DNA of 64,000 bases from Cydia pomonella. Taxonomy: Eukaryota > Arthropoda > Insecta > Lepidoptera > Tortricidae. The first letter of the stretch is position 1. Each line of letters begins with the position of its first letter. Shown here piece by piece: positions 35,389-47,995 of the stretch. The stretch lies in contig NC_084726.1 in assembly GCF_033807575.1 (NCBI RefSeq), forward strand, positions 7,068,001 to 7,132,000, given 5' to 3'. A program made the translations under genes and the position numbers. Under the pieces are notes generated by a model. That model saw only the letters and a list, made by a program, of their open reading frames with translations. It did not search any database and was not told the origin of the DNA.

Positions 35389-35981
35389 TTATCCTTAATT
35401 TTCCATACAACATTTATTATAGTTTTATAACGGTCCATACAACATGTATGGTTAACTGCGTTACAAAACTGACAATTAAACGTGGGACACTTTTTTCATT
35501 GCTTAAATCGATATTGCTCGCGATTCTGCGTAGAAATAACCCAAAATTTGTTAGGTTTCCAAAAATAAGTACAGAGTACACTTTTTTTCTGAAAATGCCC
35601 AGATATCACTAGACCAAGAAATTAGGTGTTTATGTTTAGTTATTACATTATGAACGTTATGATCGATAGGGATGTTTAAAATAGACGTATATCACAGTAA
35701 TTTTAGGACACAATTTACATGTACCAAATGGGTTATTCCCAGCTGTTTCACAGGTGAAATTTTGCTTACACGCATTGTACATAACAGGGAACTCTCTATC
35801 TACTAAATTTTATTGTAATATGACGAAAAGAGAATGAAAATAAAATTGGTCACATCCCTATTTTAATTAAAATAAACTAGCATTAATAAAACAAAGTTGA
35901 CATCTGAAAGAAGTATACATTATTATTAGAAAAACAGACTAAAAACTAAATCTCGTTGTAGAAATGATACCTACTGTTTGG

Positions 35982-36116
35982 ACTATATAGTCACCGCAAT
36001 ACCAACTGGCGACTGAGGTATTAATGCTGTATTTTTTACCCTTATTAAGACCAACCAAGAGTGAAAGAGATGGCATTATGACCTCAGTTGCCAGTTGGTA
36101 CTGCGGCTAATATAGT
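35982..36116. mobile_element. Fold-back MITE
   Basis: 135 bp; arms GCAATACCAACTGGCGACTG and CAGTTGCCAGTTGGTACTGC with ACTATA at both tips. Confidence 0.7.
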
Positions 36117-36147
36117 ATGAATTTTCTAAAATGATTTTTAGTCCTCA

Positions 36148-36492
36148 GACCCTAATTTGTTAACAAACGCCATTGTTTCTTTTATGCGATCGGTCAGCCC
36201 TCGTATTAGGCACGTGGCAAAGCAAAAATGTAATTTAAAAAGCAACTGTATCGTGATAGTATTAAGGTTTAAATCTATGTAATGATGTGAACGTTCGCCT
36301 ACATTGAGGTGGTCGATCGTCCTACATTACCAAAACATGTTATCTCGTATGAGCTGTTACATACATTTGAACCTTAATACTATCACGATAGAGTTGATTT
36401 TTAAACGACTTTGTTGCTTTGCCACGTACCTAACACGGGAGCCGACCGCTCGTATTAAAGAAATAATGGCTTTTGTTGAACAGATTAGGGTC
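36148..36492. mobile_element. 345-bp fold-back element
   Basis: Ends GACCCTAATTTGTT and AACAGATTAGGGTC; long arms include CACGTGGCAAAGCAA against TTGCTTTGCCACGT and TCGTGATAGTATTAAGGTT against its inverse near 36375. Open frames across it are by-products of the arms. Confidence 0.7.
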
Positions 36493-36933
36493 TTCATAGA
36501 ATTCAAACTATAAATGTTATAGTGCACTAAGAAGCTAATATTTTATAATTAAATAAATACTCGCTCGGTGACGTTTGTGACAGTAAAGCAATATTATTTA
36601 ATTGTATTAATATTAGGCGTTCACTTCGAAGATCGATGCGTTTCCACGAATTTCCTGGAAATAAAAACGACTAAGTCACAGCGTAGGAACATAGTTATGA
36701 GTATAAAACAAACTTTTTATAAATGGAAGTCGAGACACAACTATCTCCATCTCTTCCGTTAATACAATAATGTCAACCAGTATTATTTCTTATAATTTAT
36801 GTCGTAATTTCAGGAGTATTTTAAGAATGTCACACACTGAACAAACTCTTGAACCATCAGCATCTTCAGCTTTCGCAGCTAAAGCCAAAACTTCTACGCG
36901 TTTCGGTTACAGTGGCGCCTATCCCGATTTCTA

Positions 36934-37073
36934 CCCCCTTATTCATAAACGTGTACTAAAGATACGATGCCGCTGATCATCGTTTGTCCCTTTCCATCAT
37001 ACCAATACGTCGGAAAGGGACAAACGATGATTAGCGGCATCGTAACTTTGGTACACGCTTATGAATAAGGGGG
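36934..37073. mobile_element. 140-bp fold-back MITE
   Basis: Arms of about 60 bp: CCCCCTTATTCATAAACG and GCTTATGAATAAGGGGG at the tips, then ATGCCGCTGATCATCGTTTG against CAAACGATGATTAGCGGCAT. Confidence 0.8.
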
Positions 37074-37208
37074 CTAATGTATAAATGCAAACTTTGGAAG
37101 GCTAGCCACTGTTCGAGCTGAGCAACTGTTATTGCCTTGACTCTACTCTAAGAACAAGCAGGAGGAAGCGACTGTTAAAGTTTATTAGGCGCAAAAGTTT
37201 TACACCTT

Positions 37209-37475
37209 ATAAATAAATAAATAAATATTATAGGACATTATTACACAAATTGACTAAGTCCCACAGTAAGCTCAATAAGGCTTGTGTTGAGGGTACTTAG
37301 ACAACGATATATATAATATATAAATATTTATAAATACTTAAATACATAGAAAACACCCATGACTCAGGAACAAATATCCATGCTCATCACACGAATAAAT
37401 GCCCTTACCAGGATTTGAACCCGGGACCATCAGCTTCGTAGGCAGGGTCACTACCCACTAGGCCAAACCCGTCGT
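37209..37475 (-). repeat. tRNA-derived SINE, young copy
   Basis: On the minus strand: TTTGGCCTAGTGGG (box A-like), GGTTCAAATCC (box B), a body with CATGGGTGTTTTCTATG, and an (AATA)n tail at 37209-37229. It is about 97% like the copy at 39866-40133 by eye. Confidence 0.8.
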
Positions 37476-37628
37476 CAAATTTAGATACATAATTTCTTAT
37501 AATATATTACATGGGATTCACTGTCCAAGAGGTTATAAACCTGTGCTATGCTAAATATGTGCGCCTCATATCGGAATTAACTCGGGAAAAATATATTTAT
37601 AAAAATTATGATTTGTGTGGAAACTTAC

Positions 37629-40600
37629 CCTACGACCTCGGGCAGGTCTTTAGCGTTGCAGATCCACTTGTGTCCGAGATTCTCGCTCTTGTCGTACGAA
37701 TGTAGTGTGACTGGTGCGTCGCCCTCGCCGCGCGATTGACGGATAGATTCATACAACTGAAGAAAAACGAAATAACATACTGAATATCTTTTACTACGGG
37801 ACAAAACAGTGAAAGAAGTATGAAGTACTGGAATTTATTATAAAGTACTGGAATTTGTACCAATGTTCAATGTTTAAATGTATTAAGTTGTCTCAAACTT
37901 TCCAAACCATTTTTGGACCTCTTTTTGGTCCGATTGACTAAAACTAGCCATGTTTATATTTGAATACATAAATCCCGTTGGTAAATATACTAGTAAACAA
38001 CGCAAGCAGTTTTTGCTCGTGTGAATTGAATCGATGCGAGGTAGATTATTGATTTAAGAAAGTATCTACAGTTGGTAATAAAATCTGGCGCCATTTTTTT
38101 TACTAAATACTAATACTAAAGGCTATCTAGCTTACTGTTGCTACAGTAGAAAGCTCTTCTAGTTTAATAAATATTTGGCATTTTCAAAATTCCCCGGTTT
38201 GACCTTACCCCAATGCATCTTATTCCTACTACGAGTACTAGAGCAGTACTTTAGTCCCAACAACATGTGGCACTATCACATCATCCCTCGCATGTAGGAT
38301 TAGAACGGGAAGGCTACTTGTGCGAGCGAGATGCATGTCCGAGCGGAAACAGTGCTGTCTCTGTCTTTCTGTATATGTATCTCACCTAAGTCCCGACCAC
38401 GTATAATACGATGACGTCCTCCCTCGCATGTAGTATTAGAGCGTGTGCGAGCGAGATGCATGACGAAGCGGAAACAGTGTTCGGGCCGGGACTCGAACTG
38501 CGATAGGAAGCTCTGCTAGTAGTGCAGCCACGTTACTAACTGAAAGATATATCTACTACTACTTACTTTAGCCCCAACAACATGTGGCACTATCACGTCA
38601 TCCCTCGCATGTAGGATTAGAACGGGAAGGGAGCGTGTGCGAGCGAGATGCTCGTCCGAGCGGAAACAGTGCTCGGGCCGGGACACGAACTGCGATACGA
38701 AGGTCTGCTGGTAGTAGGGTAGCCACGTTACTAGCTGAACGGAAAAAAATATATTGTTTTTTTTTTGCGTTGTGTCCATTGGCCAAATGTGCTTAGCTAA
38801 ATCAGGTATCAAGTAGGTAGGGGAAAAATAAACGTAATTTTGTACATATATTTTTATTAATTATATTCATTCATGCAAAAAAATTATGCGATGTGAGAAA
38901 AATACATTTCAATTATTTTTTATTTTATTTTTATTTAAGTTGTTGTTTTCACATTGTTTAAAAATGTGATTTATAAGTTATTAAGTAAAAATAACATTTT
39001 GATTTAATTTTTATTTTGGTGAAATTGAAAAATTCAAGCTATTGAAAAATTATAAAAAAAAATGTTTTTCTGCTTCAAAATTAATAAATAACATGTTCAA
39101 AAAGTGTGAAAACAGATACTTAAATAAAAATATAAAAAATAAATACTTATTTTCTTTGAATTTCACACAATGTCTATGTCTATCAAAATATTCTAAGAGG
39201 TTTAGCTGCCATACCTTTGGTCTTTGATCTATTAGATGGCGATACTTTTTGATATTTAACAAATTTAACATATATCGTTTCTAGCGATGACGCCATAAAC
39301 TTTAGGTTATGCCCGGTAAGATGGCGCCACTTTTTGATATTTAACCAATTTAACAGATATGTATCAGTGAAAGAATAAGGATCAAAGTCAAATTGCGTTC
39401 TAAAAGTTTTAATGATGTGTCGAAAGATGGCAGTAAATTTACTGTGTCTACAAAATTTTCTCTGACAATCCATCTCTATTTCAAATTCTCTTTGCTCCAA
39501 GTGATGGAAAAAGGCAAGCGAATGATGAAGACTTCAAAATTCGAACCCAGGATCATGAGCTTTGTAGGCAGGTATAGATCAGGCTAGAAGACCAGTGTGG
39601 TAGGATCCCACTTACCTTGGATAAGGGATGGTGTGCAACTTCATCGGCCAAGTTATTGAAAGGAGCTTCCAGTATCAGACCGTTGGGTAGCGGCAGCGCG
39701 GGCCGCTCCAGCAGGACTGTTGATAACTCGGGAAGGTTGCCGAGGAGGTGCGACGATATTCCCGTGCCTGGGAATATTTTAAACGTTCATTATCGAGATC
39801 TTCAAATCAAAGCAATAAACCAAGAAGTGTCCGACACCTTAGACCAATATCGTAAGAAAATTGAGAATAATAAATAATAAATAAATATTATAGGACATCA
39901 TTACACAAATTGACTAAGTCCCAAAGTAAGCTCAATAAGGCTTGTGTTGAGGGAACTTAGGCAACGATATATATAATATATAAATATTTATAAATACTTA
40001 AATACATAGAAAACACCCATGACTCAGGAACAAATATCCATGCTCATCACACGAATACATGCCCTTACTAGGATTTGAACCCGGGACCATCAGCTTTGTA
40101 GGCAGGGTCACTACCCACTAGGCCAGACCGGTCGCCTGAAAAAGAAGCTGACGACCCGTCTAATCCCAGGTTAGTGCCTAAAATCTGAATTTCAAGGCAA
40201 TTAAAGCATTATTTTGTAGAATTGCATTATTGTAATATTTAATTTCGATTGAATCCCCCCAAAATTTACAGTCCACTGTTTCGAAATCGCACATTTAATC
40301 ATAATCATAATACTTTATTGCGACCATGGTAATATAGATGTTACACAATATTATAAATAGTTTCACATGGGCCCTGTTAGGGCAAAGCAAGAACTTATGT
40401 ACATATTAACACTAATAATATTATATAATTACAAAATAATCTTATAATTAAGAAAAATCATTTGAAAAAAGATTATAATATAAATCATGCGTAAAAATTC
40501 ATCAATTAAAAATTAAATATCAACAAATCAATTCCACAATTCTTTATAAATTTTAGACAGACCAAAAATAACAAAACAAACAAATGCAGACTAAAAATTA

Positions 40601-43600
40601 ATTATTAAATGTGATATCAAAATAGTTATCACTATAAAAGTCGTCAACTGAATAATAACATTTCTGTATTAATATTTTCATTATAATGTTTTTGAATCGG
40701 GTATTGTTATTTGGTTTTAAGATATTAGGGGGGATTTATTATTTAGAACCACCCAAACTTACTCGCGAGAAACCTGATGAAGGAACTGCCTAACACAACT
40801 GTGATGGCGCGCGCAGCCACGCATCACAATACCACGCCACCGCCGCGTGATCTGTCCCGAGCTCCCCATCGCGCCGCATGCCGGCCGCCGAGCGACTGAG
40901 AGTCGCAGCCCCCGCCCGCGCCACGCGAGCCGCGAACTATAAAAGCCAGCGCGGTCGCCCAGATAGTAGGACAGTCGTGCAGCCTGCTAACTTGTTTCCT
41001 AAAATATTGGACTCGCCCGGATCGCAACTACTTACCGCACCATCCACCTAGCACCGTGGTGTCACCGCCGTGCCCGGCCTCCCACAAGCGGGTCCCACCG
41101 GGTCCGGCTTTGACTAACGGAGCGAAGTGGGTGACGCAGCCGCGATCGCGAGTGGCTGTACTCCGGAAAATCCCGCCTCCCGGAGTCCCAAACTCCGCCC
41201 CCCGCCCCCGCCGGTGCGTTAGCATAGGTGGGGGTAATTCGGAAAACGGCGCTTCTCCAACTACCCGCACACTGGGTATGTGTCCGCCCCACTACCTCTA
41301 GTGACATCAGTCACCACCACCATGCCATCGACCCCGCGGACCAGCGACCCCGCCGTCCGCAAGGCCACCCGGCCTCGGATCGCCCCGACTAGACGCCGCC
41401 CGGAGGACCTCACGGCGATGCAGCGCGCTATGGACATTTTGCGCGCCGCCGGCCAAGAGGCCATTCGAGCCCCCAAGACTCCGACATCGGAGGGAGCTGG
41501 CGAGTTCCAGTTCCTCCCCCAGACGCTTCACGCGCTGGAGCAGCTCCAGCCCCTGCAACGCCCCGCCCCGCAGGTGCCACAACCCGGCCCATCGAGGGCG
41601 CACGCGTCTGCCTTTTTTTAAGGCCGACGCCCCTCAGTCGACCTTCGCGAAAGCGGCCGCATCACCGCCGCCGCCCTCTCGCCGCACCCCCCCGAGTGCG
41701 CCGAAGCCCCAGAAGCCACCAGCGCCTCAACCGGCCCTAGCCAGGACCAGTAAGGCGCCGTCGACCGCGACCGCAGCCGCCAGCCGCATCCAGCCCCGCG
41801 CCTCCCGCGCCGCGACCGCGCCTGCGCCCCGCGCGCCAAGGCCTTCCGCGCCCGCCGCGCCCGCGCCCGCTGCGCCCGCCGCGCCCGCGCCCGCTGCGCC
41901 CGCCGCGCCCGCGCCTGCTGCGCCCGTTGCTCGCGCAGGCACGCCCCGGAACGCCGCGACCAAGCCTGTGCCAACGCCACTGCCACGTGCTCCCTGCGCG
42001 CCCACACCCGCGCCCCTGGGCCCTCCCCAGGTGCCCACGCCCGTGCGCGTCCTATCGCCGTCGCGCTTCCCGCCGCCGACAAACCTCATGCCGCCATTCG
42101 TCGTAGCCAGCCCTGCTCAGAAGCGGCAGGGTGGCGCAACGCCACCGCCGCACTCACTTCCCCGGCTCGACCTGTCCCCCATGGACACGGACCCGGCGCC
42201 GGCGAAGTCACCAACTCCGCCCGCCTCATCCACCGCCGGACCAGCGCCCCCCGCCGCCCCTACCGCGAAGGGGAAGCGATACCCACCCCTCATTGTGGAG
42301 GTGATGCCTGATTGGCCCATGCATTTCCGCGAGCTGCGGAAGGTGCTGGGCCACCAGGTCAACGCACGCCCCCTGGGGAAAGGCATTATCTTCACCCCGA
42401 GGGACGAGGATGAGTACCGGGCGATCCAGCAGTACCTTCAGACCACGGGGCTACACTGGTTCTGCTACGGCCTCCCAGCAGAACGCAGCCTCAAGATCGC
42501 CATCCGCGGCCTGCCGGCGAACACCGACCCGGCAGAAATAGAAGAAGACCTGAGGGAGAAGGGCTTCTTACCCGAATTCGTCCGCCAAATCCGCGCGCGC
42601 AGCGGCCGGCCTGGATGCATATTCCACGCCCAACTGCAGCGCACCGCGGACACGACGCCGGGGATCTACGCCCTCACCGAGCTCCTGGGTATGCCAGGAG
42701 TAAAGGTCGAAGCCTGGCGAGGACGAAAGGGCCCCGCGCAGTGCCACAGGTGCCAGGGTTTTCGGCACTCGTCGGTGAACTGCCACCGCCCTCTCGCCTG
42801 CGTTCGTTGCGGCGAGCCTCACCCCGCAAACGAATGCCCACGCCCACGCGAGGAGCCAGCGACGTGCACCAACTGCAACGGTGCGCACCCCGCTAACAGC
42901 GCGCAGTGCCCGGTCTACAAGCGGGAGGCGCGCAACAAGAAGGCCGGAGTCGCAGCGCGCACTGGTGCAGCACTGCCAACCACCTTGCAGCCAGCCGTTG
43001 ACACGGGCAACGCCGCGAACTCCCTCATGGCGAACGCCAATGATGGGAGACGCCCGCCCACAAGAAGACGCAAACGTGGAGGGAAGAAGACCAAGACGGG
43101 CCCGGAACCCTCCTCTGCCCCGCAGCAGCAGCAACCCACGACCGCCCCGGCTACAGCGTTGCAGCCGCGACCCCCATCAGCCCCGTTCCCCACGACGGCC
43201 GCCCCTCTCCAGGGGAAGAAGGCGAAGCCAGGAGCGGGACCCAGCGATGGCCGAGCCGAGGCCATCACCATGCTCGTGGAGATCCTGCAGGAGCTCCTCG
43301 TTGCCATCCAGTCGGGACAGAGTCCTGTTCCGATTATCCTCAGAAGGCTGGCAGACCTCTATAGCGTTCGCTAGCCAACTGAGGATCCTACACTGGAATG
43401 CCGACGGGCTCTCTGCAGCCAAAGTCACCCTGCTGCGACATCTTCTGGCCGAGAAGAAGATCGACGTAGCCCTGATCTCGGAAACCCATCTTAAGGCGGG
43501 CGACCGCCTTAAAATACCAGGCTACGTCGCCTACAGAAAGGAGGAAACATCTTCACTCGGACGCGCCTATCGGGGACTGGCCGTCCTTGTGAAGCGTCAG

Positions 43601-46600
43601 GTCATCCACCAGCCGCTGCCAGTGCCGACAACTCTCCGGTCGTCATACGCCCTAGGCGTGGAAATCTGCGTCGACCGCCACCCTCTGCGTGTGTTTGCGT
43701 TCTACAAGCCACCCAGCTCTCGCCTTGCAGTGGCTGATGTCCACGACCTGCTGGACTCGCCGCTGCCCTCGATTGTAGCCGGTGACTTCAACTGCAAACA
43801 CACTGCATGGAACTCAGTGAAGACCTGCCCAGATGGGCAGCGACTCCTTGCCGATGCAGAAGCCCAAGGATACGAGGTGCTAGGACCAGAGGTCCCCACG
43901 CACTTCCCGTACACGGCAGCCCACACACCGGACGTCATCGACCTTATGGTAGTACGCGGCCTGACTTCCTGGCCCGCGCAGGACGTCCTGGATGACCATC
44001 TCCTTTCTGACCACCAGCCCGTCTTGGCAACACTGGACTTGACGCCGACTCGGACGGCTCCGCCCTCACCTCGCCGACGACAGGATTGGGATCGTTTTGC
44101 GACCTACATGAGCGAACACACTCCATCCTTCCCCGTGACTACAGCGGAGGAAGTCGACCGACTCGCTGAGGAGTTCGCCTCATGCGCCACTGCCGCCCTG
44201 ACAGACTCTTCCGCCGAGACCGGCGCCAGTCAGTCGCGCCGTAAGCAAAGCATCCCCGCCTTTATCCTGACCCTCATCGAGAGGAAGAGGAAACTGCGTC
44301 GACAATTCCAGCGCACACGATGTCCCACCATGAAGTCCCAGCTGAACTCTCTCGCCGAGAAGATCTCGCAAAGCCTCGCGGCTTACACCGAGGACTCTTG
44401 GCTCGAGTACATCGAGTCAGCTGGTGAGGACTGGAACGACATCCATCGTCTGTGCCGCAGAGTAACAGGAAGACCAGCACCCATCCGCCCTCTTTTCGCC
44501 AGTGACGGTACCCCACGTTACCGCGCAGAAGATCGAGCGGAGATTTTCGCTGACCACCTGGAGACGCAGTTCAGACCGAATCCGTCCGACGACACCGAGC
44601 ACGAAGCAGCTGTAAAGCAGCACCTGGCGGACTACTTCGCCACGTCCATTGCTCCAGACGAAGATCCCATCATCCTCACACCGGGCCAAGTCCAGAGGAT
44701 GATAAGACGCACCCCGCTGAAGAAGGCACCCGGCCCCGACCGCATACCGAACGAGGCGCTGCGCCACCTGCCCCCGCGAGCCATCGCGACGTTGGCGCGG
44801 CTCTTCACCGGAGTCCTGCGGACCGGCCACTTCCCGCGCCCCTGGAAGCAGGGTCGCGTCATCATGATTCCCAAGCCCGGGAAGAATATTCTTCGTCCTG
44901 AGAGCTATCGACCCATCACGCTGCTGCCTACTATCTCGAAAGTTTTCGAGAAGCTGCTTCTGCCTCACCTGACGCCCCACATTCAGCCACGCGACGAACA
45001 GTTCGGCTTCCGCCCGGAACACTCGACGACGCTCCAGCTTGCCCGCGTGCTGCACCTTGCTGCAGCAGCTTACAACAAGAGGGAGCACACGGTCGCTGTT
45101 CTTCTGGACATGGAGAAGGCGTTCGATCGCGTATGGCACCCCGGCCTCCTCTACAAGCTGTCCACGTCTACTACTCCGCGTCGAGTAGTCAAGACTGTGG
45201 CCACCTTCCTGGAAGACCGCCGCTTCCACGTGGCGGTAGAAGACGCCGTATCATCCGACCGCACCATCCTTGCCGGAGTGCCCCAAGGGAGCTGCCTCTC
45301 GCCCGTGTGTTATGGGCGCTACACCGACGACATCCCGGTCAGCGAGGGCGTTACGCTCGCGCTATATGCCGACGACGCTGCCTACATCACGTCATCCATC
45401 CGCCTACCACACGCAGCGCACAAAGCCCAGTGCGCCCTAGAGGCTCTCCCTCCATGGCTGAAGAAGTGGAGACTATCAGTCAACGTGTCGAAGACCCAGG
45501 CGATTGCTATATCCCGTAAGGTGCTGATGCCGCCGCGTCTCACACTCCTGGGGCAGGCCATCGAGTGGTCCCCGATGGTGAAATACCTGGGGGTGACCAT
45601 AGACCGCCACCTCACCATGGCCCCTCACGTCAAGAACGTGATCGCCCAGACGCGTGCCGCTCGCATCTTACTTGCCCCGGTTCTGAAGTCCCGGCTATCG
45701 CTACGCGTGAAGCTAGGCGTGTACAAGACTTACGTCCGAACACGCCTAACATATGCAGCCCCCGCGTGGTACGCGCTAGTGGGAGAGTGCAACAGGAAGC
45801 GACTGGACGCTCAGCAGTCGCTCTCTCTACGCACCATCGTCGAAGCCCCTCGCTATGTGAGGAACGACGTTATAGCCCGGGACCTGAGAGCAGAACCGCT
45901 ACGTGATTTCGTAGCTCGCCTGGCGGGTCGGATGTTCGAGCGCGCGGACCAGTCGCGCTGGAGCCACCTCCGTGGCATAGCGCCGTACCACGCGCGCCCG
46001 CCCGACCACAGGGGTCTGCCGCGCGAGCTCGCGCCTGCAACCCCTGCCACACCGGACTGACCACACCACAGACCGACACCACCCTGACACCGGTTGACGA
46101 TCGCTGGCTGGGCCTCCCCCAACGGGGTCCCACCTGGCTGGCTTGATCTCGCCGGTGTGAGAAGACCCGGACACGACCACTGGGGCCTCACCCGAGGCCC
46201 CACCCCGACGACCCAGCCATATTCATGGCTGGCGGTTTGACACCGCTGCAGGGGGCCAACGCCCCGAACAGCATCCCCAATCCCCTGAGGGGGAATTGAG
46301 AAGACGTCCACTGGAGATAGTAGGCAGTCGCTCTCACAGCCTTCCGCTGTGAGGACCGCTGCTCTCCCGGTACGAGCCGGCGTGTTTTCAGACGCGTTAA
46401 GGCTCCCGGTCCCTAGCCACCCTACCCTTCCTGATTCCCGTAGCCCAGTTGAGCCGGCGTGTTTACAGACGCGTTAAGGCACCTGGAGTACGTACCCTTC
46501 CTGACCCCGTAGCCCAGTCGAGCCGGCGCGTTTTCAGACGCGTGAAGGCACCTGGAGTACGTACCCCTTCCCGATTCCTTATCCCGGTTGTGCCGGCGTG

Positions 46601-47923
46601 TTTACAGACGCGTGAAGGCACCCGGGGTATCCACCCCTATACTATCTCGCTCCCGTCAAAACCGCCCCTTCACTCTTAGGGGATACCGATCCCAAAACTC
46701 GCGAGTAGCTTAGGGTCCGCGCCGTCCCGTAATCCTGTTGCTATAAATTAGAATCATCCCCCGCGTCGTACCTAGCCTAGGACATCTAGATTTAAGAAGC
46801 CTTTATTTTATAATAAACCGGCATAAAAGCCCGCCGATTTGCGTTACAGTATTACCTTTGGTTTCTTTGTCTCACCCTGCACCCTCTCTCTCCTCTGAGC
46901 TAACTAGGAAACCCTTGCTCCCGTCTGGAACAAGGGAGTTGTATGAGGCCACGCCCGCCCCGGCGAACGTGACCCCATCACACAACTTTTACAAGGCTGA
47001 AGAGAAGAGCACCTCAAGATCTTAATCTAAAATAAATATAATATATATTTTTTTAAATTGATGGGCGTATCTAATAATAACTACTTCCGCTTCCATTTCA
47101 CTCCCTTGGGAAATGAATTCTGGGATAAAGTTACTAACTTTATATATACAAAATTTCATGCAGCAGATTTCGTGAGCAACCAACATAAGACATTTCTTTT
47201 TTTGTAAGTTGTTACTGAAGAAATTTGGATTATTTCGTTATAGATCCACATAACGGATAACGGAAACATATCGAACAATAATCGAGTAAAATTACGTGAG
47301 TAACCCGCTTTTTTTATACTACGTCGGTGGCAAACAACTGATGGTAAGCAGTCTCCGTAGCTTATGTACGCCTGCAGCTCCAGAGGGGTTACATGCGCGT
47401 TGCCGACCCTAACACTCTGCACCCTATTTGAGCTCTGGCTACCTTACTCACCGGCAGGAACAACACTATGAGTAGGGTCTAGTGTTATATGGCTGCGGTT
47501 TTCTGTAAGGTCTGGTCATCCGCTGTTTTGTGCCCTACCACACAAAGTGAGATGACATTCACAAAACGGCCCAAGCCTATCTTTCGGACGTAGTTTAACG
47601 ACGTACCCGGGTCGGGGCCCGGTGTACAATAATTACTAATAATTGATATACATAGAGTTGGCAGGAGCACCGTTTTATTTAAGCATTGTTTAAGCAATTT
47701 CAATACATTACCTAGAGAATGCCCCCACACGAAGATGCTAGGTCTAGTCCCCTTGTCGACGGTGTTTCGCAACCACTCATACACCATGAGAGAGTCTTCT
47801 ACCACGCCATTCTCACTGGGATGAATGTTGGTAGAGTCTCCGTAGCCTGAAAATAATACATCATAATTACTAGATAGATTTAGATAGAGTACATTTATTG
47901 GCTGATATAGGAAGTGTAGTGAT

Positions 47924-47995
<72 letters not shown>

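Larger units (their letters stand above)
40801..46979 (+). mobile_element. Jockey-type LINE, near full length
   Basis: A GC-rich island of about 6.2 kb in AT-rich surroundings. ACACAACT occurs just before it (40793-40800) and just after it (46980-46987), a plausible 8-bp target duplication. A 5' UTR (40801-41321), ORF1 with zinc knuckles, ORF2 with endonuclease and reverse transcriptase, and a 3' UTR of 0.9 kb follow. It ends in GTGACCCCATC with no poly-A tail. The ORF1 layout (domain before three CCHC knuckles) and the YADD-type reverse transcriptase fit the Jockey group; a LOA-like placement is an alternative. It lies in intron 6 of the ABHD12-like gene, in the opposite orientation. Confidence 0.85.

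Noticed and set aside
36304..36513. 69-residue frame in the 345-bp fold-back
   Set aside because: Crosses the arm of a fold-back element and has no coding signal.
37129..37147. Confirmed last exon of the ABHD12-like gene
   Set aside because: Splice acceptor is good and phase fits, but it adds only five residues without family likeness and no polyadenylation signal follows closely; left as a candidate.
40957..40966. CCCAGATAG in the LINE 5' UTR as another transposon end
   Set aside because: Match stops after nine bases and there is no inverted partner nearby.
41618..42089. Long Ala/Arg-rich minus-strand frames opposite LINE ORF1
   Set aside because: They are reverse-strand shadows of GC-rich ORF1 codons; no independent start, motif or splice signal.
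44417..45229. 270-residue minus-strand frame opposite LINE ORF2
   Set aside because: Mirror of the reverse transcriptase coding sequence; composition follows from ORF2 codon use.
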